In this document: one piece after another, positions 1-11,559 of the stretch
Numbering within the stretch: position 1 is the first letter of the stretch
Layout: every line of letters starts with the position of its first letter
Origin: Pseudomonas cichorii
Lineage (GTDB): Bacteria; Pseudomonadota; Gammaproteobacteria; Pseudomonadales; Pseudomonadaceae
Length of the DNA: 64,000 bases
NCBI RefSeq assembly: GCF_015471405.1
Contig: NZ_BLVZ01000004.1
Coordinates: forward strand, 248,001 to 312,000
Direction: 5' to 3'
Position numbers and translations under genes: made by a program
The notes under the pieces: model-generated
Databases searched by the model: none
The model's input: the letters and a program-made list of their open reading frames with translations, nothing else
Told to the model about the DNA's origin: nothing

Positions 1-1537
1 CGTAAGTCACCCGCGAAATCCCCTCGATCTCATTGATGATCCGCCCGCTGACGGTTTCCAGCAGTTCGTAAGGCAGGTGTGCCCAACGTGCGGTCATGAA
101 GTCGATGGTTTCTACGGCGCGCAGGGCAACGACCCAGGCGTAGCGGCGGCCATCGCCTACGACGCCAACCGATTTGACTGGCTGGAAGACGACGAATGCC
201 TGGCTGACTTTGTGGTACCAGTCGGCCTTGCGCAGTTCTTCGATGAAGATGTGGTCGGCACGACGCAGCAGGTCGGCGTATTCCTTTTTCACTTCACCCA
301 GGATGCGCACGCCCAGGCCCGGGCCCGGGAATGGGTGGCGGTAGACCATGTCGTAGGGCAGGCCGAGTTCCAGGCCGAGGCGGCGGACTTCGTCCTTGAA
401 CAGCTCGCGCAGGGGTTCAACCAGCTTGAGGTTCATTTCTTCCGGCAGGCCGCCCACGTTGTGGTGCGACTTGATGACGTGAGCCTTGCCGCTTTTCGCG
501 CCAGCCGACTCGATGACGTCCGGGTAGATGGTGCCTTGCGCCAGGTACTTGATGTTGTCGAGCTTGCAGGATTCGGCATCGAACACGTCGATGAAGGTGC
601 GGCCGATGATCTTGCGCTTTTTCTCCGGGTCGCTTTCGCCAGCCAGATTGTTCAGGAACTGCTCTTCGGCGTTGGCGCGGATGACCTTGACGCCCATGTT
701 CTCGGCGAACATGGCCATGACCTGCTCGCCTTCGTGCAGACGCAGCAAGCCGTTGTCGACGAAGACGCAGGTCAGTTGATCGCCAATGGCCTTGTGCAGC
801 AAAGCTGCGACCACGGAGGAGTCGACGCCGCCGGACAGGCCCAGCAGAACGTTGTCGGTACCGACCTGGGCGCGGATGCTGGCAATCGCGTCTTCAGCAA
901 TGTGCGACGGGGTCCACAGCGCTTCACAACCACAGATATCGAGGATGAAACGCGACAGGATGCGACCGCCCTGCTTGGTGTGGGTCACTTCCGGGTGGAA
1001 CTGCACGCCGTAGTAGCCACGGGTATCGTCAGCCATGCCGGCGATAGGGCAGCTTGGTGTGCTGGCCAGGACGTGGAAGCCGTCCGGGATTTCGGTGACC
1101 TTGTCGCCGTGGCTCATCCAGACATCGAGGCCCAGGACGCCATCGGCATCGACATGGTCTTCGATGCCGTCGAGTATGCGGCTCTTGCCGACCACGTCGA
1201 CACGGGCGTAACCGAACTCGCGCAGGTCGGAGCCTTCAACGCGGCCACCCAACTGCTCGGCCATGGTCTGCATGCCGTAGCAGATACCGAAGACCGGCAC
1301 GCCCAAGTCGAACACAGCTTGCGGAGCACGCGGGCTGTTGGCTTCGTGGACGGACTCGGGGCCGCCAGCGAGGATGATCCCGCGTGGAGCGAATTCGCGA
1401 ATCGCTTCATCGTCCATGTCGAACGGATGCAGTTCGCAGTACACACCGATTTCACGCACGCGGCGGGCAATCAGTTGGGTGTATTGGGAGCCGAAATCGA
1501 GGATCAGGATACGGTGGGCGTGAATATCGAGGGCCAT
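1..1537 (-). CDS. guaA: GMP synthase (glutamine-hydrolysing), 3' end cut
   Basis: GuaA converts XMP to GMP using glutamine and ATP, the last step of cytosolic guanine nucleotide synthesis. The reverse strand reads [20 protein letters not shown], the start of the class I glutamine amidotransferase domain. The nucleophile motif GICYGMQ and the GVQFHPE motif follow, then the ATP pyrophosphatase P-loop [10 protein letters not shown] and a C-terminal dimerisation region that reaches EGISRVTY at the window edge. By comparison with known GuaA proteins about a dozen C-terminal residues are missing. The ATG at 1537 follows the GGAAGGAG-like stretch and gives the usual N-terminus. It lies downstream of guaB on the same strand, and a dyad element fills the gap. 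Confidence 0.97.
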   Translation of the reverse strand, partial: MALDIHAHRILILDFGSQYTQLIARRVREIGVYCELHPFDMDDEAIREFAPRGIILAGGPESVHEANSPRAPQAVFDLGVPVFGICYGMQTMAEQLGGRVEGSDLREFGYARVDVVGKSRILDGIEDHVDADGVLGLDVWMSHGDKVTEIPDGFHVLASTPSCPIAGMADDTRGYYGVQFHPEVTHTKQGGRILSRFILDICGCEALWTPSHIAEDAIASIRAQVGTDNVLLGLSGGVDSSVVAALLHKAIGDQLTCVFVDNGLLRLHEGEQVMAMFAENMGVKVIRANAEEQFLNNLAGESDPEKKRKIIGRTFIDVFDAESCKLDNIKYLAQGTIYPDVIESAGAKSGKAHVIKSHHNVGGLPEEMNLKLVEPLRELFKDEVRRLGLELGLPYDMVYRHPFPGPGLGVRILGEVKKEYADLLRRADHIFIEELRKADWYHKVSQAFVVFQPVKSVGVVGDGRRYAWVVALRAVETIDFMTARWAHLPYELLETVSGRIINEIEGISRVTY

Positions 1538-1563
1538 GGAAGGAGCTCTGATGAGCAGTTGCG

Positions 1564-1641
1564 AGCTTTAAGCTGCAAGCTGCAAGTTATCGGAATCTGC
1601 GGTAGCTGCATAAGCGCAACTACCGCTTGTAGCTTAAAGCT
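1564..1641. repeat. Nested inverted repeat between guaB and guaA
   Basis: The arms at 1564-1580 and 1625-1641 are complementary at 16 of 17 positions and consist of AGCTTTAAGCTGCAAGC-type units. An inner pair, GCGGTAG (1599-1605) and CTACCGC (1620-1626), is also complementary. The sequence looks like the AGCTTGCAGCTT-type intergenic palindromes scattered in Pseudomonas genomes. In the guaB-guaA transcript it would fold into a long hairpin, which could stabilise or attenuate the mRNA. Confidence 0.7.
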
Positions 1642-1662
1642 TGAAGCTATCAGCTGTCGGCC

Positions 1663-3776
<2,114 letters not shown>

Positions 3777-3843
3777 GGCAATGTGTCGCTGAAAGCTGAT
3801 CGGGGGGCGGCAGTTTAACAGGTCAGCCCCAACCCTCGGCTCA

Positions 3844-4623
3844 TCAACCGGCAATGTAGCGGCCGATCAGCGCCAGGCCACTGATCAGTACCAGCCAGGT
3901 CACCAGCCGCACAAAGGCTTCGCGTGACAGCTTTATCACCAGGGACCTGCCGATCCATGAGCCCAGCAACATGGCAGGCAATAAACAGGCAGCCAGAAGC
4001 AGCAACGGGATTTCGGCATAGACCCCAGCCAGCAGAAACAGTCCAAGGCGCACGATGGTGCTGCAACTGATCAGCGCGCTTTGCGTGGCACGCGCCTGCT
4101 CCTTGGAAGTCAGTCGACTATTAAGGTAAATCGCATAAAGAAAGCCACCACTGCCAAACAGGGCACCGAACAGACCACCAATCGTCCCCATGGGGATCGC
4201 CCAACCTGCCGCCAGTTGCGTCGGCCGCACCTTCACCGCCAGGCTATAAAGCGCATACGCGGTCACGAACAGCCCCATCAATAAAAGCAGCACATCGGAT
4301 TTAAGATTGAGCAGAAACAGCACACCCAAAGTGCAACCCACCGCCATACAAGGCAGCAGACGAAGCAACTCCGAGCGGGCCACCGACTGCCGGGAAGGCA
4401 ACAGATTGCCAAATGCTGCCAGGAAATCCAGCATCACCAACAAAGGAATGATCCGCGACAGCGGCATGAAATGAATCAGGACAGGCCCGGCAACCAGCGC
4501 CGTGCCAAAACCGGCAACACCGAACACCACATAGGCCGCAACCACCGCCAGCTCGATCCACAGCAGATCCAGCGGCGCAAAGCCCAAATGGCTGAACCAC
4601 TCGCCTAACTCTAAAGCCGCCAC
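3844..4623 (-). CDS. TauE/SafE-family membrane exporter (UPF0721)
   Basis: This 259-aa protein is almost entirely hydrophobic, with about eight membrane segments. Two half-repeats carry the glycine-rich family signatures FGVAGFGTALVAGP near the N-terminus and GGLFGALFGSGGFLYAIYL in the middle. TauE/SafE proteins export sulfite, sulfoacetate or related organic anions, but the substrate here cannot be told. The start is GTG at 4623 behind a GGGAGC box. It diverges from xseA, with roughly 100 nt between them that probably hold both promoters. Confidence 0.85.
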   Translation of the reverse strand: MAALELGEWFSHLGFAPLDLLWIELAVVAAYVVFGVAGFGTALVAGPVLIHFMPLSRIIPLLVMLDFLAAFGNLLPSRQSVARSELLRLLPCMAVGCTLGVLFLLNLKSDVLLLLMGLFVTAYALYSLAVKVRPTQLAAGWAIPMGTIGGLFGALFGSGGFLYAIYLNSRLTSKEQARATQSALISCSTIVRLGLFLLAGVYAEIPLLLLAACLLPAMLLGSWIGRSLVIKLSREAFVRLVTWLVLISGLALIGRYIAG

Positions 4624-4720
4624 ACGACGCTCCCTGAATTCACTACGCGCTGCTTATATAGCTGCGCCACCCGGAAACCGCCAGTGGTGACGAGCAGGCA
4701 AATCCCTTTATGATGCCGCC

Positions 4721-6100
4721 ATGATTAAAGATCCCTTCGCAAGACTCGGCCTGGACCGGGAAGTCCTTACTGTCAGCCAGCTCAACGGCCGCGCCCGCGT
4801 GTTGCTGGAGGATGTGTTCAGCAGCATCTGGGTCGAGGGCGAGATATCCAACCTGTCGCGCCCGGCCTCCGGCCATGTGTACTTCACGCTCAAGGACTCC
4901 GGTGCGCAAGTCCGCTGCGCGCTGTTTCGCCAGAGCGCGGCGCGTGTACGACAGGCGCTCAAGGATGGCTTGCAGGTCAAGGTCCGCGGCAAGGTTTCCC
5001 TCTTTGAAGGGCGCGGCGACTATCAACTGATCCTCGATACCGTCGAGCCTGCGGGCGATGGCGCATTGCGACTGGCCTTCGATGCACTCAAAGCCAAGCT
5101 CAGTGACGAAGGGTTGTTCAGCGCCGAGCGCAAGATCGCGCTGCCGCTGCACCCGCAACGCATTGGCATCATCAGTTCGCCTACGGGCGCAGTGATACGC
5201 GACATCATCAGCGTGTTCCGTCGTCGCGCGCCGCAAGTCGAGCTGACCCTGATTCCGACGGCGGTCCAGGGCCGCGAAGCGATTGCGCAGATTGTCCGGG
5301 CACTCAAGCTGGCCGACTCCAGAGGCTTCGATGCCTTGATCCTCGCCCGAGGCGGCGGCTCGCTTGAAGACCTGTGGTGCTTCAACGAAGAGGCCGTGGC
5401 CCGTGCAATCGATGCCTGCGTGACGCCTATCGTCAGTGCAGTGGGGCATGAGACCGATGTTTCCATCAGTGACTTCGTCGCCGACGTGCGTGCGCCAACC
5501 CCTTCCGCCGCTGCGGAGTTGCTGGCGCCAGACTCCAGCGACCTGCATCGCCGGGTAGAAAACCTCAATCGCCGACTGATAAGCCGCATGCAGGATCGAC
5601 TCATGCGCGAGCGGTTGCGCCTGGACGGTATTGCTCGCCGCCTGCGCCATCCCGGTGAACGCTTGCGTCAGCAAGCCCAGCGTCTGGACGACCTGGACAT
5701 GCGCCTGCGCCGCGCCTTTGAGCAAGGCATGCAAAAACGTCAGGTGCGTCTTGCGAACATGGACAGTCGTCTCGCCGCACAGCACCCAGGACGCACCCTG
5801 GCCTTCCTGCGCCAGCGGCTGGACGTCCTGGCCGAACGCTTGCCACGCGCCATGCGCGAACAGATCAAGACGCGCAAACTGCAACTGCAAAGCCAGATTC
5901 AGACACTTCATGTCGTAAGCCCGCTGGCAACACTGGGTCGCGGCTACAGTATCCTCCTCGACGAACGCGGCCATGCCATCCAAAACGCAGCGCAAACCCA
6001 ACCCGGCCAACGACTCACGGCCAAGCTGGGCGAAGGCGAATTGCAAGTGCGCGTCGAGGATAACCACCTGACGCCTGTGACCCTCTCTCTTCTGGACTGA
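4721..6100 (+). CDS. xseA: Exodeoxyribonuclease VII large subunit
   Basis: XseA is the catalytic subunit of Exo VII, which degrades single-stranded DNA to short oligonucleotides in repair. The 459-aa product has the N-terminal OB fold (LTVSQLNGRARVLLEDVFSS and IWVEGEISNLSRPASGHVYF). The catalytic region follows with IGIISSPTGAVIRDI, ILARGGGSLEDLW and SAVGHETDVSISDFVAD. A long coiled coil lies at about residues 270-400, and the C-terminus carries the GYSIL strand. The length matches the family. The peptidase gene starts 8 nt after the stop, so the two are probably cotranscribed. Confidence 0.96.
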   Translation: MIKDPFARLGLDREVLTVSQLNGRARVLLEDVFSSIWVEGEISNLSRPASGHVYFTLKDSGAQVRCALFRQSAARVRQALKDGLQVKVRGKVSLFEGRGDYQLILDTVEPAGDGALRLAFDALKAKLSDEGLFSAERKIALPLHPQRIGIISSPTGAVIRDIISVFRRRAPQVELTLIPTAVQGREAIAQIVRALKLADSRGFDALILARGGGSLEDLWCFNEEAVARAIDACVTPIVSAVGHETDVSISDFVADVRAPTPSAAAELLAPDSSDLHRRVENLNRRLISRMQDRLMRERLRLDGIARRLRHPGERLRQQAQRLDDLDMRLRRAFEQGMQKRQVRLANMDSRLAAQHPGRTLAFLRQRLDVLAERLPRAMREQIKTRKLQLQSQIQTLHVVSPLATLGRGYSILLDERGHAIQNAAQTQPGQRLTAKLGEGELQVRVEDNHLTPVTLSLLD

Positions 6101-6107
6101 CCTATCG

Positions 6108-6932
6108 ATGCTACGTTTTATCGCTCCGCTGCTCGCCCTTTTGCTATGCCTGCCCGCTCATGCCGATAGCTACATCACTCGCGCACTCAACAAACCGGTG
6201 CCCGGTGGCGTCGCGGTGATTGATCTGGGCGACAGCAATCAGCCGCCGAAAGCCACGTTCCAGGGCAAACCGGTGCTGGTGGTCAAGGAACAGGGTATTC
6301 GCTGGCTGGCGATTGTCGGCCTGCCGCTGACGGTCAAGCCCGGCACACAACAACTGACGACGGGCGGACGCAACCTGAGCTTTACGGTTGGCAGCAAGAA
6401 ATACCCGGAGCAGCACATCACTCTGCAGAACAAGCGCCAGGTCAACCCGAACCCCGAGGACACCAAGCGCATCAACAGCGAAACGCCAAAACTGCTGGGC
6501 GGCTATGCGGTGTTCAGCCCCGGTACGCCGAGCAACCTGATCTTCGACAAACCGGTAAACGGGCCGCTGTCGAGCAAGTTTGGTGTGCGCCGTTTCTTCA
6601 ATGGTGAAGAACGCAACCCACACTCAGGCCTGGACTTCGCGGTGCCTACAGGCACGCCGATCAAATCTCCGGCAGCAGGCAAGGTGATCCTGACCGGTAA
6701 TTTCTTCTTCAATGGCAACACGGTGTATGTCGATCACGGCCAAGGCCTTATCAGCATGTTCTGCCACCTGTCGAAGATCGACGTGAAGACCGGCGACCTC
6801 GTGCCACGCGGCGGGCTGCTGGGTAAAGTCGGCTCCACTGGCCGCGCCACCGGCCCACACCTGCACTGGAACGTCAGCCTGAACGATGCGCGGGTAGACC
6901 CGGCGATATTCATTGGCGCGTTTCAGCCGTAA
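6108..6932 (+). CDS. Secreted M23-family peptidase (LytM-like)
   Basis: The 274-aa protein begins with a clear signal peptide (MLRFIAPLLALLLCLPAHADS), so it acts in the periplasm or envelope. The C-terminal peptidase_M23 domain has the zinc ligands of the family in HSGLDFAVP (about residue 172) and GPHLHWNVS (about residue 249). It is therefore predicted to be an active peptidoglycan endopeptidase rather than a degenerate LytM activator. The N-terminal part is a beta-rich region seen in many Pseudomonas homologues. It lies 8 nt downstream of xseA. Confidence 0.93.
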   Translation: MLRFIAPLLALLLCLPAHADSYITRALNKPVPGGVAVIDLGDSNQPPKATFQGKPVLVVKEQGIRWLAIVGLPLTVKPGTQQLTTGGRNLSFTVGSKKYPEQHITLQNKRQVNPNPEDTKRINSETPKLLGGYAVFSPGTPSNLIFDKPVNGPLSSKFGVRRFFNGEERNPHSGLDFAVPTGTPIKSPAAGKVILTGNFFFNGNTVYVDHGQGLISMFCHLSKIDVKTGDLVPRGGLLGKVGSTGRATGPHLHWNVSLNDARVDPAIFIGAFQP

Positions 6933-6938
6933 CCCTTT

Positions 6939-6993
6939 TTCGCGAATGAATTCGCTCCTACGGCGACCGTGTGGGAGCGAATTCATTCGCGAA
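6939..6993. repeat. REP-like palindrome (GCGAATGAATTCGCTCC type)
   Basis: Perfect 20-bp arms at 6939-6958 and 6974-6993 flank a 15-nt loop. Related copies occur at 31195-31269 and, in reduced form, at 30505-30528. This is the common Pseudomonas extragenic palindrome built on CGCGAATGAATTCGCTCC. It sits directly after the M23 peptidase stop and may act as an mRNA 3' end stabiliser or terminator. Confidence 0.85.
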
Positions 6994-7146
6994 GGTGTTT
7001 GCACACGCTTTTCAACTCGCACAATAACCAAGCAATAAACGCCTTTAAACAGCGATAAAAACTCGCCACAAACCGAAATTCGAGAACTTATCTCAATTTT
7101 TTCCAGGTGCTTGCCAACTTTCACCTCAATCGTTACGGTTGGCTTC

Positions 7147-7224
7147 ATGAAAAACGCTCAAACCCTCATTCTATTGCGCCAACATCGGTGTCTTCGCCTG
7201 GTCAGTTCCCGACTGCCAGGCTAG
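7147..7224 (+). CDS. Possible leucine leader peptide of leuA
   Basis: A 25-codon reading frame runs from ATG 7147 to TAG 7222-7224, 80 nt before leuA. Its peptide begins [20 protein letters not shown] and contains six leucines in two clusters, LILL and CLRL. A stem of nine pairs with one bulge (CCTGG-CAGT against ACTG-CCAGG, 7197-7220) overlaps its 3' end, and a weaker GGCCG/CGGCC stem lies before leuA. That arrangement is what a ribosome-mediated attenuator needs. No clear Shine-Dalgarno or U-tract is visible, however, and the leucine content is only moderately high. The rest of the 6933-7304 gap holds only the palindrome listed separately. Confidence 0.4.
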   Translation: MKNAQTLILLRQHRCLRLVSSRLPG

Positions 7225-7304
7225 ATTGCGGTGCCTCGCCCCTGTCTTGCGCGTCAATGGCTGGCCGCCTCTTTTCGGCCTATTCCGTACAAAGGACTTA
7301 TCAA

Positions 7305-8975
7305 ATGACCATGCTCAAAGATCCATCGAAGAAGTACCGTGCGTTCCCGACCATCGACCTGCCTGATCGTACCTGGCCTTCCAAAGCCATTACTACGACG
7401 CCGATCTGGTGCAGCTCGGACTTGCGCGACGGTAACCAATCGCTGATCGAGCCAATGGATTCGGTCAAGAAACTGCGCTTCTGGAAAACGCTGGTCAAGG
7501 TCGGCGTCAAGGAAATCGAAGCTTCGTTCCCGGCGGCATCGCAAACCGACTTCGACTTCGTGCGCACCCTGATCGAAGACGGCCACATCCCGGATGACAC
7601 CACCATTCAGGTGCTGACCCAGGCCCGTGAAGACCTGATCGCGCGTACGTTTGAATCCCTGCGCGGCGCGAAAAAAGCCATCGTTCACCTGTACAACGCC
7701 ACCAGCCCTTCCTTCCGTCGTATTGTCTTCAACCAGGACAAGGCCGGCGTGAAAGAAATCGCCGTGAACGCCGCCAAGCTGTTCGTCAAATACGCAGCCC
7801 AGCAGCCAGAAACCCAATGGACCTTCGAATACTCGCCAGAGACCTTCAGCGCCACCGAACTGGAGTTCGCCAAGGAAGTCTGCGATGCCGTGATCGAGGT
7901 GTGGAACCCGACACCAGAGAACAAGGTGATCCTCAACCTGCCAGCCACCGTTGAAGTCGCCACTCCGAACGTCTATGCCGACCAGATCGAGTGGTTCGGT
8001 CGCAACATCACCCGTCGTGACAGCGTTCTCATCAGCCTGCACACCCACAACGACCGTGGCACCGGCGTTGCCGCCACCGAGCTGGGCCTGATGGCCGGTG
8101 CAGACCGTGTCGAAGGCTGCCTGTTCGGCAACGGCGAGCGTACCGGTAACGTGGATCTGGTCACCGTCGCCTTGAACCTCTACACCCAGGGCATCAACCC
8201 TGGCCTGGACTTCTCGGACATCGACGGCGTGCGCAAGGTCGTTGAAGAGTGCAACCAGATCCCGGTTCACCCACGCGCTCCTTATGTCGGCGACCTGGTT
8301 CACACCGCGTTCTCCGGCTCGCACCAGGACGCTATCCGCAAGGGCTTCGCCCAGCAGAAAGACGACGCCCTGTGGGAAGTGCCTTACCTGCCAATCGACC
8401 CGGCCGATATCGGTCGCAGCTACGAGGCGGTGATTCGCGTCAACAGCCAGTCGGGCAAAGGCGGCATTACTTACCTGCTGGAACAGGAATACGGCATCTC
8501 CCTGCCACGTCGCATGCAGATCGAGTTCAGCCAGGTGGTTCAGGGTGAAACCGACCGTCTGGGCCTGGAAATGACCGCCGAGCAGATCCACTCGCTGCTG
8601 CGTCGCGAGTACCTGCAAGCCAACACGCCTTACGCCCTGATCAGCCATAAGCTGCAGGAAGAAAACGGCAACAGCTCGGTCGATGCCGAAGTGCATGTCG
8701 ATGGCGAAACCCAACACTGGCGTGGCAAGGGCAAAGGTGCTCTGGAAGCACTGGTTGCCGGTCTGCCAGTCAGCGTGGAAATCATGGATTACAACGAACA
8801 CGCCATCGGTTCCGGCACCACGGCCAAAGCCGCTGCCTACATAGAACTGCGCGTCAACGGTGATCGTGCTGTCCATGGCGTGGGTATTGACGAGAACATC
8901 ACCACCGCCAGCTTCCGCGCACTGTTCAGCGCCCTGAACCGTTCGCTGAACCAGGCTCAAGCCAAGGCCGCCTGA
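7305..8975 (+). CDS. leuA: 2-isopropylmalate synthase
   Basis: LeuA condenses acetyl-CoA with 2-ketoisovalerate, the first committed step of leucine synthesis. The 556-aa product begins [20 protein letters not shown], and the ATG at 7305 follows an AAAGGA box. The HMGL-like catalytic barrel shows [23 protein letters not shown] and [13 protein letters not shown]. The C-terminal regulatory domain, from about residue 440, binds leucine for feedback control. Length and start match the longer LeuA type of Pseudomonas. It is monocistronic, since a strong dyad follows the stop. Confidence 0.97.
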   Translation: MTMLKDPSKKYRAFPTIDLPDRTWPSKAITTTPIWCSSDLRDGNQSLIEPMDSVKKLRFWKTLVKVGVKEIEASFPAASQTDFDFVRTLIEDGHIPDDTTIQVLTQAREDLIARTFESLRGAKKAIVHLYNATSPSFRRIVFNQDKAGVKEIAVNAAKLFVKYAAQQPETQWTFEYSPETFSATELEFAKEVCDAVIEVWNPTPENKVILNLPATVEVATPNVYADQIEWFGRNITRRDSVLISLHTHNDRGTGVAATELGLMAGADRVEGCLFGNGERTGNVDLVTVALNLYTQGINPGLDFSDIDGVRKVVEECNQIPVHPRAPYVGDLVHTAFSGSHQDAIRKGFAQQKDDALWEVPYLPIDPADIGRSYEAVIRVNSQSGKGGITYLLEQEYGISLPRRMQIEFSQVVQGETDRLGLEMTAEQIHSLLRREYLQANTPYALISHKLQEENGNSSVDAEVHVDGETQHWRGKGKGALEALVAGLPVSVEIMDYNEHAIGSGTTAKAAAYIELRVNGDRAVHGVGIDENITTASFRALFSALNRSLNQAQAKAA

Positions 8976-8984
8976 GTCGGATAA

Positions 8985-9016
8985 GGAAGATGACGGACGC
9001 CCGTCCGTCATCTTCC
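8985..9016 (+). terminator. Terminator-like dyad after leuA
   Basis: Perfect 15-bp arms at 8985-8999 and 9002-9016 start about 10 nt after the leuA stop. A long GC-containing stem without a T-tract suggests a strong hairpin that stabilises or terminates the transcript. Confidence 0.6.
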
Positions 9017-9333
9017 AACAGGCTCTAACACAGGCCTTTAACCTTGTAATCCCCGTTTCAGAATCCGCATAACCATGCGCATATTCGGCATAATCTTTTC
9101 ATTTATGCTGTGGTAGCATGCTGCCTTTAATGGATTTGGCCTGCTGATAGCACTTTTTTCAGCTACTGGCGCCAAGTTCAACTTGCCTGTTTCAAGTTGC
9201 ACCCTTTCTTAAAAACCACGATGACTACTGCATTGATTTTCGGACGAAAAGAATGCACGGGCAGACCAACCGTGCATTGAAAAACCATCGGCCTCGGTAA
9301 CGCTGAGCTGATCCAATCACATTTGGAGCGATT
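9017..9333 (+). other. Long 5' leader with a hairpin upstream of the decarboxylase gene
   Basis: This 317-nt gap holds no supported gene. A perfect 9-bp stem, AATGCACGG (9252-9260) against CCGTGCATT (9270-9278), lies 55 nt before the next start codon. The 9080-9130 stretch is AT-rich (CATATTCGGCATAATC), so the promoter of the next gene may be there. I see no known riboswitch. Confidence 0.45.
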
Positions 9334-10203
9334 ATGCCTAAGGCTTCCCATCAAGATCTGCGCCGCAACTTTCGCGCACTCACTTCTTCAAGTTCCTGCT
9401 ATCACACGGCCTCGGTTTTCGACCCCATGTCTGCACGAATCGCAGCGGACCTGGGCTTTGAAGTGGGTATCCTCGGCGGCTCCGTCGCCTCCCTGCAAGT
9501 ATTGGCAGCGCCCGACTTCGCACTTATCACACTGAGCGAATTCGTTGAGCAGGCCACTCGCATCGGCCGCGTCGCAGAGCTTCCGTTCATTGCAGACGCC
9601 GACCACGGTTATGGCAACGCGCTCAATGTCATGCGCACCATCACTGAGCTGGAGCGCGCAGGCGTTGCGGCACTGACCATTGAAGACACGCTGCTGCCCG
9701 CCCAGTTTGGCCGCAAGTCCACCGACCTGATTTCCACCGCAGAAGGCGTAGGCAAGATCCGCGCAGCACTGGAAGCCCGTGTCGATCCTGAACTGTCGAT
9801 TTTCGCTCGCACCAATGCCGCGATCATTCCCGTACAGGAAACCATCAGCCGTGTTCAGCAATATCAAAGTGCAGGCGCTGACGGCATTACTATTGTAGGC
9901 GTGCGTGATTTCGAGCATCTGGAACAGATATCCGAAGGGGTAACCGTTCCATTGATGCTGGTCACTTACGGAAACCCTGCACTGCATGACAACGAACGTC
10001 TTGCAAAGATGGGCGTACGGATCTGCGTAGACGGCCATGCGGCTTACTTCGCATCGATCAAGGCAACCTATGACTGCCTGAGAGAACAGCGCCAGATTCT
10101 AAGCAGCACCAGCGACATGAACGCGACTGAACTTACCCACACTTACACACAACCCGGTGACTATGTTGAGTGGGCGAAGAAGTTCATGAATGTGAACGAG
10201 TAA
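9334..10203 (+). CDS. Oxaloacetate decarboxylase (PEP mutase/isocitrate lyase superfamily)
   Basis: The 289-aa protein belongs to the soluble oxaloacetate decarboxylase group known in Pseudomonas (the PA4872 type), which converts oxaloacetate to pyruvate and CO2 with Mg2+. The superfamily barrel is visible as [20 protein letters not shown], the metal site [11 protein letters not shown], the segment [16 protein letters not shown] and [10 protein letters not shown]. The gene is flanked by hairpins on both sides and appears monocistronic. Other members of the fold cleave methylisocitrate or phosphonopyruvate, so the assignment rests on overall resemblance and length. Confidence 0.9.
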   Translation: MPKASHQDLRRNFRALTSSSSCYHTASVFDPMSARIAADLGFEVGILGGSVASLQVLAAPDFALITLSEFVEQATRIGRVAELPFIADADHGYGNALNVMRTITELERAGVAALTIEDTLLPAQFGRKSTDLISTAEGVGKIRAALEARVDPELSIFARTNAAIIPVQETISRVQQYQSAGADGITIVGVRDFEHLEQISEGVTVPLMLVTYGNPALHDNERLAKMGVRICVDGHAAYFASIKATYDCLREQRQILSSTSDMNATELTHTYTQPGDYVEWAKKFMNVNE

Positions 10204-10231
10204 GTACGCTGCACTTATCGATTGAAGCGAT

Positions 10232-10262
10232 AAAAAAAGCCTCCGTAAACGGAGGCTTTTTT
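10232..10262. terminator. Bidirectional Rho-independent terminator
   Basis: The stem GCCTCCG-TAAA-CGGAGGC is flanked by seven A on the left and six T on the right. It lies between the convergent decarboxylase and FlxA-like genes and can serve both. Confidence 0.92.
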
Positions 10263-10274
10263 GTCTGTCTGCAA

Positions 10275-10709
10275 TCAGGCAGTAGTGTTGACGCCACCGC
10301 TGGTTGTCAGTTGCAGCAATGTGCCTTGCAGAGTCTGTATGGTTGAGGAGGTCTGAGCGATCTGCCCTTGAATGGCCAGAATACGCGCAGCCTTTTCCTC
10401 TTCCGAGCCTTTGCTGTTCTGAGCGGCAGCCAATTGAGCCTGCTGCTGAACCAGTTGTTTTTGAGCCTGCTTGATCTGCTCTTTGATCTTTTCGATGGTT
10501 TCTTCGACACCCGCACTAGCGGAAGAGCCGCCTGCACCACCAGCCGCAGCACTACCACCAGCCTTGGCACCGTCAAGCGAAACACTTACACCGCTTTTTT
10601 CCGTGCTATCGGTTGCGGTCGAGGTCGCCGTGTCTGCGTCCTTGTTCTTGACGGTAAGCGTCAGTGCGCTCGAATAGGCACTCAGCGATGAGGTATTGAT
10701 GGTAGTCAT
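10275..10709 (-). CDS. FlxA-like coiled-coil protein
   Basis: The 144-aa product begins MTTINTSSLSAYSSALTLTV. The ATG at 10709 has an AGGAG box (caggagttcgtc) and is preferred to a longer opening. A Ser/Thr/Ala/Gly-rich N-terminal half is followed by a Gln/Glu/Lys-rich coiled coil (VEETIEKIKEQIKQAQKQLV) at about residues 65-130. That architecture fits the FlxA-like family, whose founder is a sigma28-controlled E. coli gene of unknown function. No signal peptide is seen. A terminator separates it from the convergent neighbour. Confidence 0.75.
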   Translation of the reverse strand: MTTINTSSLSAYSSALTLTVKNKDADTATSTATDSTEKSGVSVSLDGAKAGGSAAAGGAGGSSASAGVEETIEKIKEQIKQAQKQLVQQQAQLAAAQNSKGSEEEKAARILAIQGQIAQTSSTIQTLQGTLLQLTTSGGVNTTA

Positions 10710-10767
10710 GACGAACTCCTGGTTGTATGCGAAGGCTATCGACACATTTACACACAACTTGAATAAA

Positions 10768-11559
10768 TCATTGTATCTCGAATGTATCGGCGTCCAGATT
10801 GGCCGGGAAGCGCGTGCGGTAGTCCCGCAGAGCCGCAGCGCTCAGGGTTGCCAGAAAGACGCCATCTCCATCCCCGATATCGACCAGGCTGTCGCCCTGG
10901 AAATCCAGCACCTGGCTATCACCGGTATACGCAAAGCCCTTGCCATCGCTGCCAATCCGGTTGACGGCAGCAACGTAACACAGGTTTTCGATGGCCCTGG
11001 CCGGTAACAGACGATTCCAGTGCAGACGGCGTGCGCCGGGCCAGTTCGCGGTATAGAGCAACAGGTCGGTGTCCCGTGCATCACGACTCCAGACCGGGAA
11101 GCGCAGGTCATAGCAAATCAGCGGACGAATGCGCCAGCCGTTCAACTCGAACATCACCTGACGCTCGCCCGGGCTGTAGTGCTCATGCTCACCCGCCATA
11201 CGGAACAGGTGACGCTTGTCGTAATACAGCAACTCGCCATCGGGGCGTGCCCACAGCAGCCGGTTGCGATGATTACCCTCGGCATCACGAATGATCACGC
11301 TGCCGGTAATGACAGCCTGAACCTGCCTGGCCTGCTCCAGCATCCATACAGATGTCGGACCGCCTTCGGGTTCCGCCAGAGCTTCAGAGTCCATGGAAAA
11401 CCCGGTGGTGAACATCTCCGGCAGAATCACCAGATCAACGTTTCTCACCTGCCCCAGCAGAGCGCTGAAGTGATCGAGATTGGCCTGCCGGTCATGCCAG
11501 ACCAGACTGGTCTGGATCAATGCCAGATTCAGATCCTCTAACTGGCTCAAATCGCGCAT
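10768..11559 (-). CDS. Omega-amidase / nitrilase-family hydrolase (YafV-like)
   Basis: This 263-aa carbon-nitrogen hydrolase shows the family triad: Glu in LPEMFTTGFSM, Lys in YYDKRHLF and Cys in LICYDLRFPVW. YafV-type omega-amidases hydrolyse 2-oxoglutaramate or 2-oxosuccinamate, the keto products left when glutamine or asparagine donates an amino group. The ATG at 11559 overlaps the 3' end of the upstream aminotransferase gene by 13 nt, so the two are translationally coupled. That pairing supports the omega-amidase role over a general nitrilase. Confidence 0.88.
   Translation of the reverse strand: MRDLSQLEDLNLALIQTSLVWHDRQANLDHFSALLGQVRNVDLVILPEMFTTGFSMDSEALAEPEGGPTSVWMLEQARQVQAVITGSVIIRDAEGNHRNRLLWARPDGELLYYDKRHLFRMAGEHEHYSPGERQVMFELNGWRIRPLICYDLRFPVWSRDARDTDLLLYTANWPGARRLHWNRLLPARAIENLCYVAAVNRIGSDGKGFAYTGDSQVLDFQGDSLVDIGDGDGVFLATLSAAALRDYRTRFPANLDADTFEIQ

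Noticed and set aside
4643..6067. 474-codon open frame on the - strand
   Set aside because: Antisense of xseA, which has clear motifs.
7254..9011. 585-codon open frame on the - strand
   Set aside because: Antisense of leuA.
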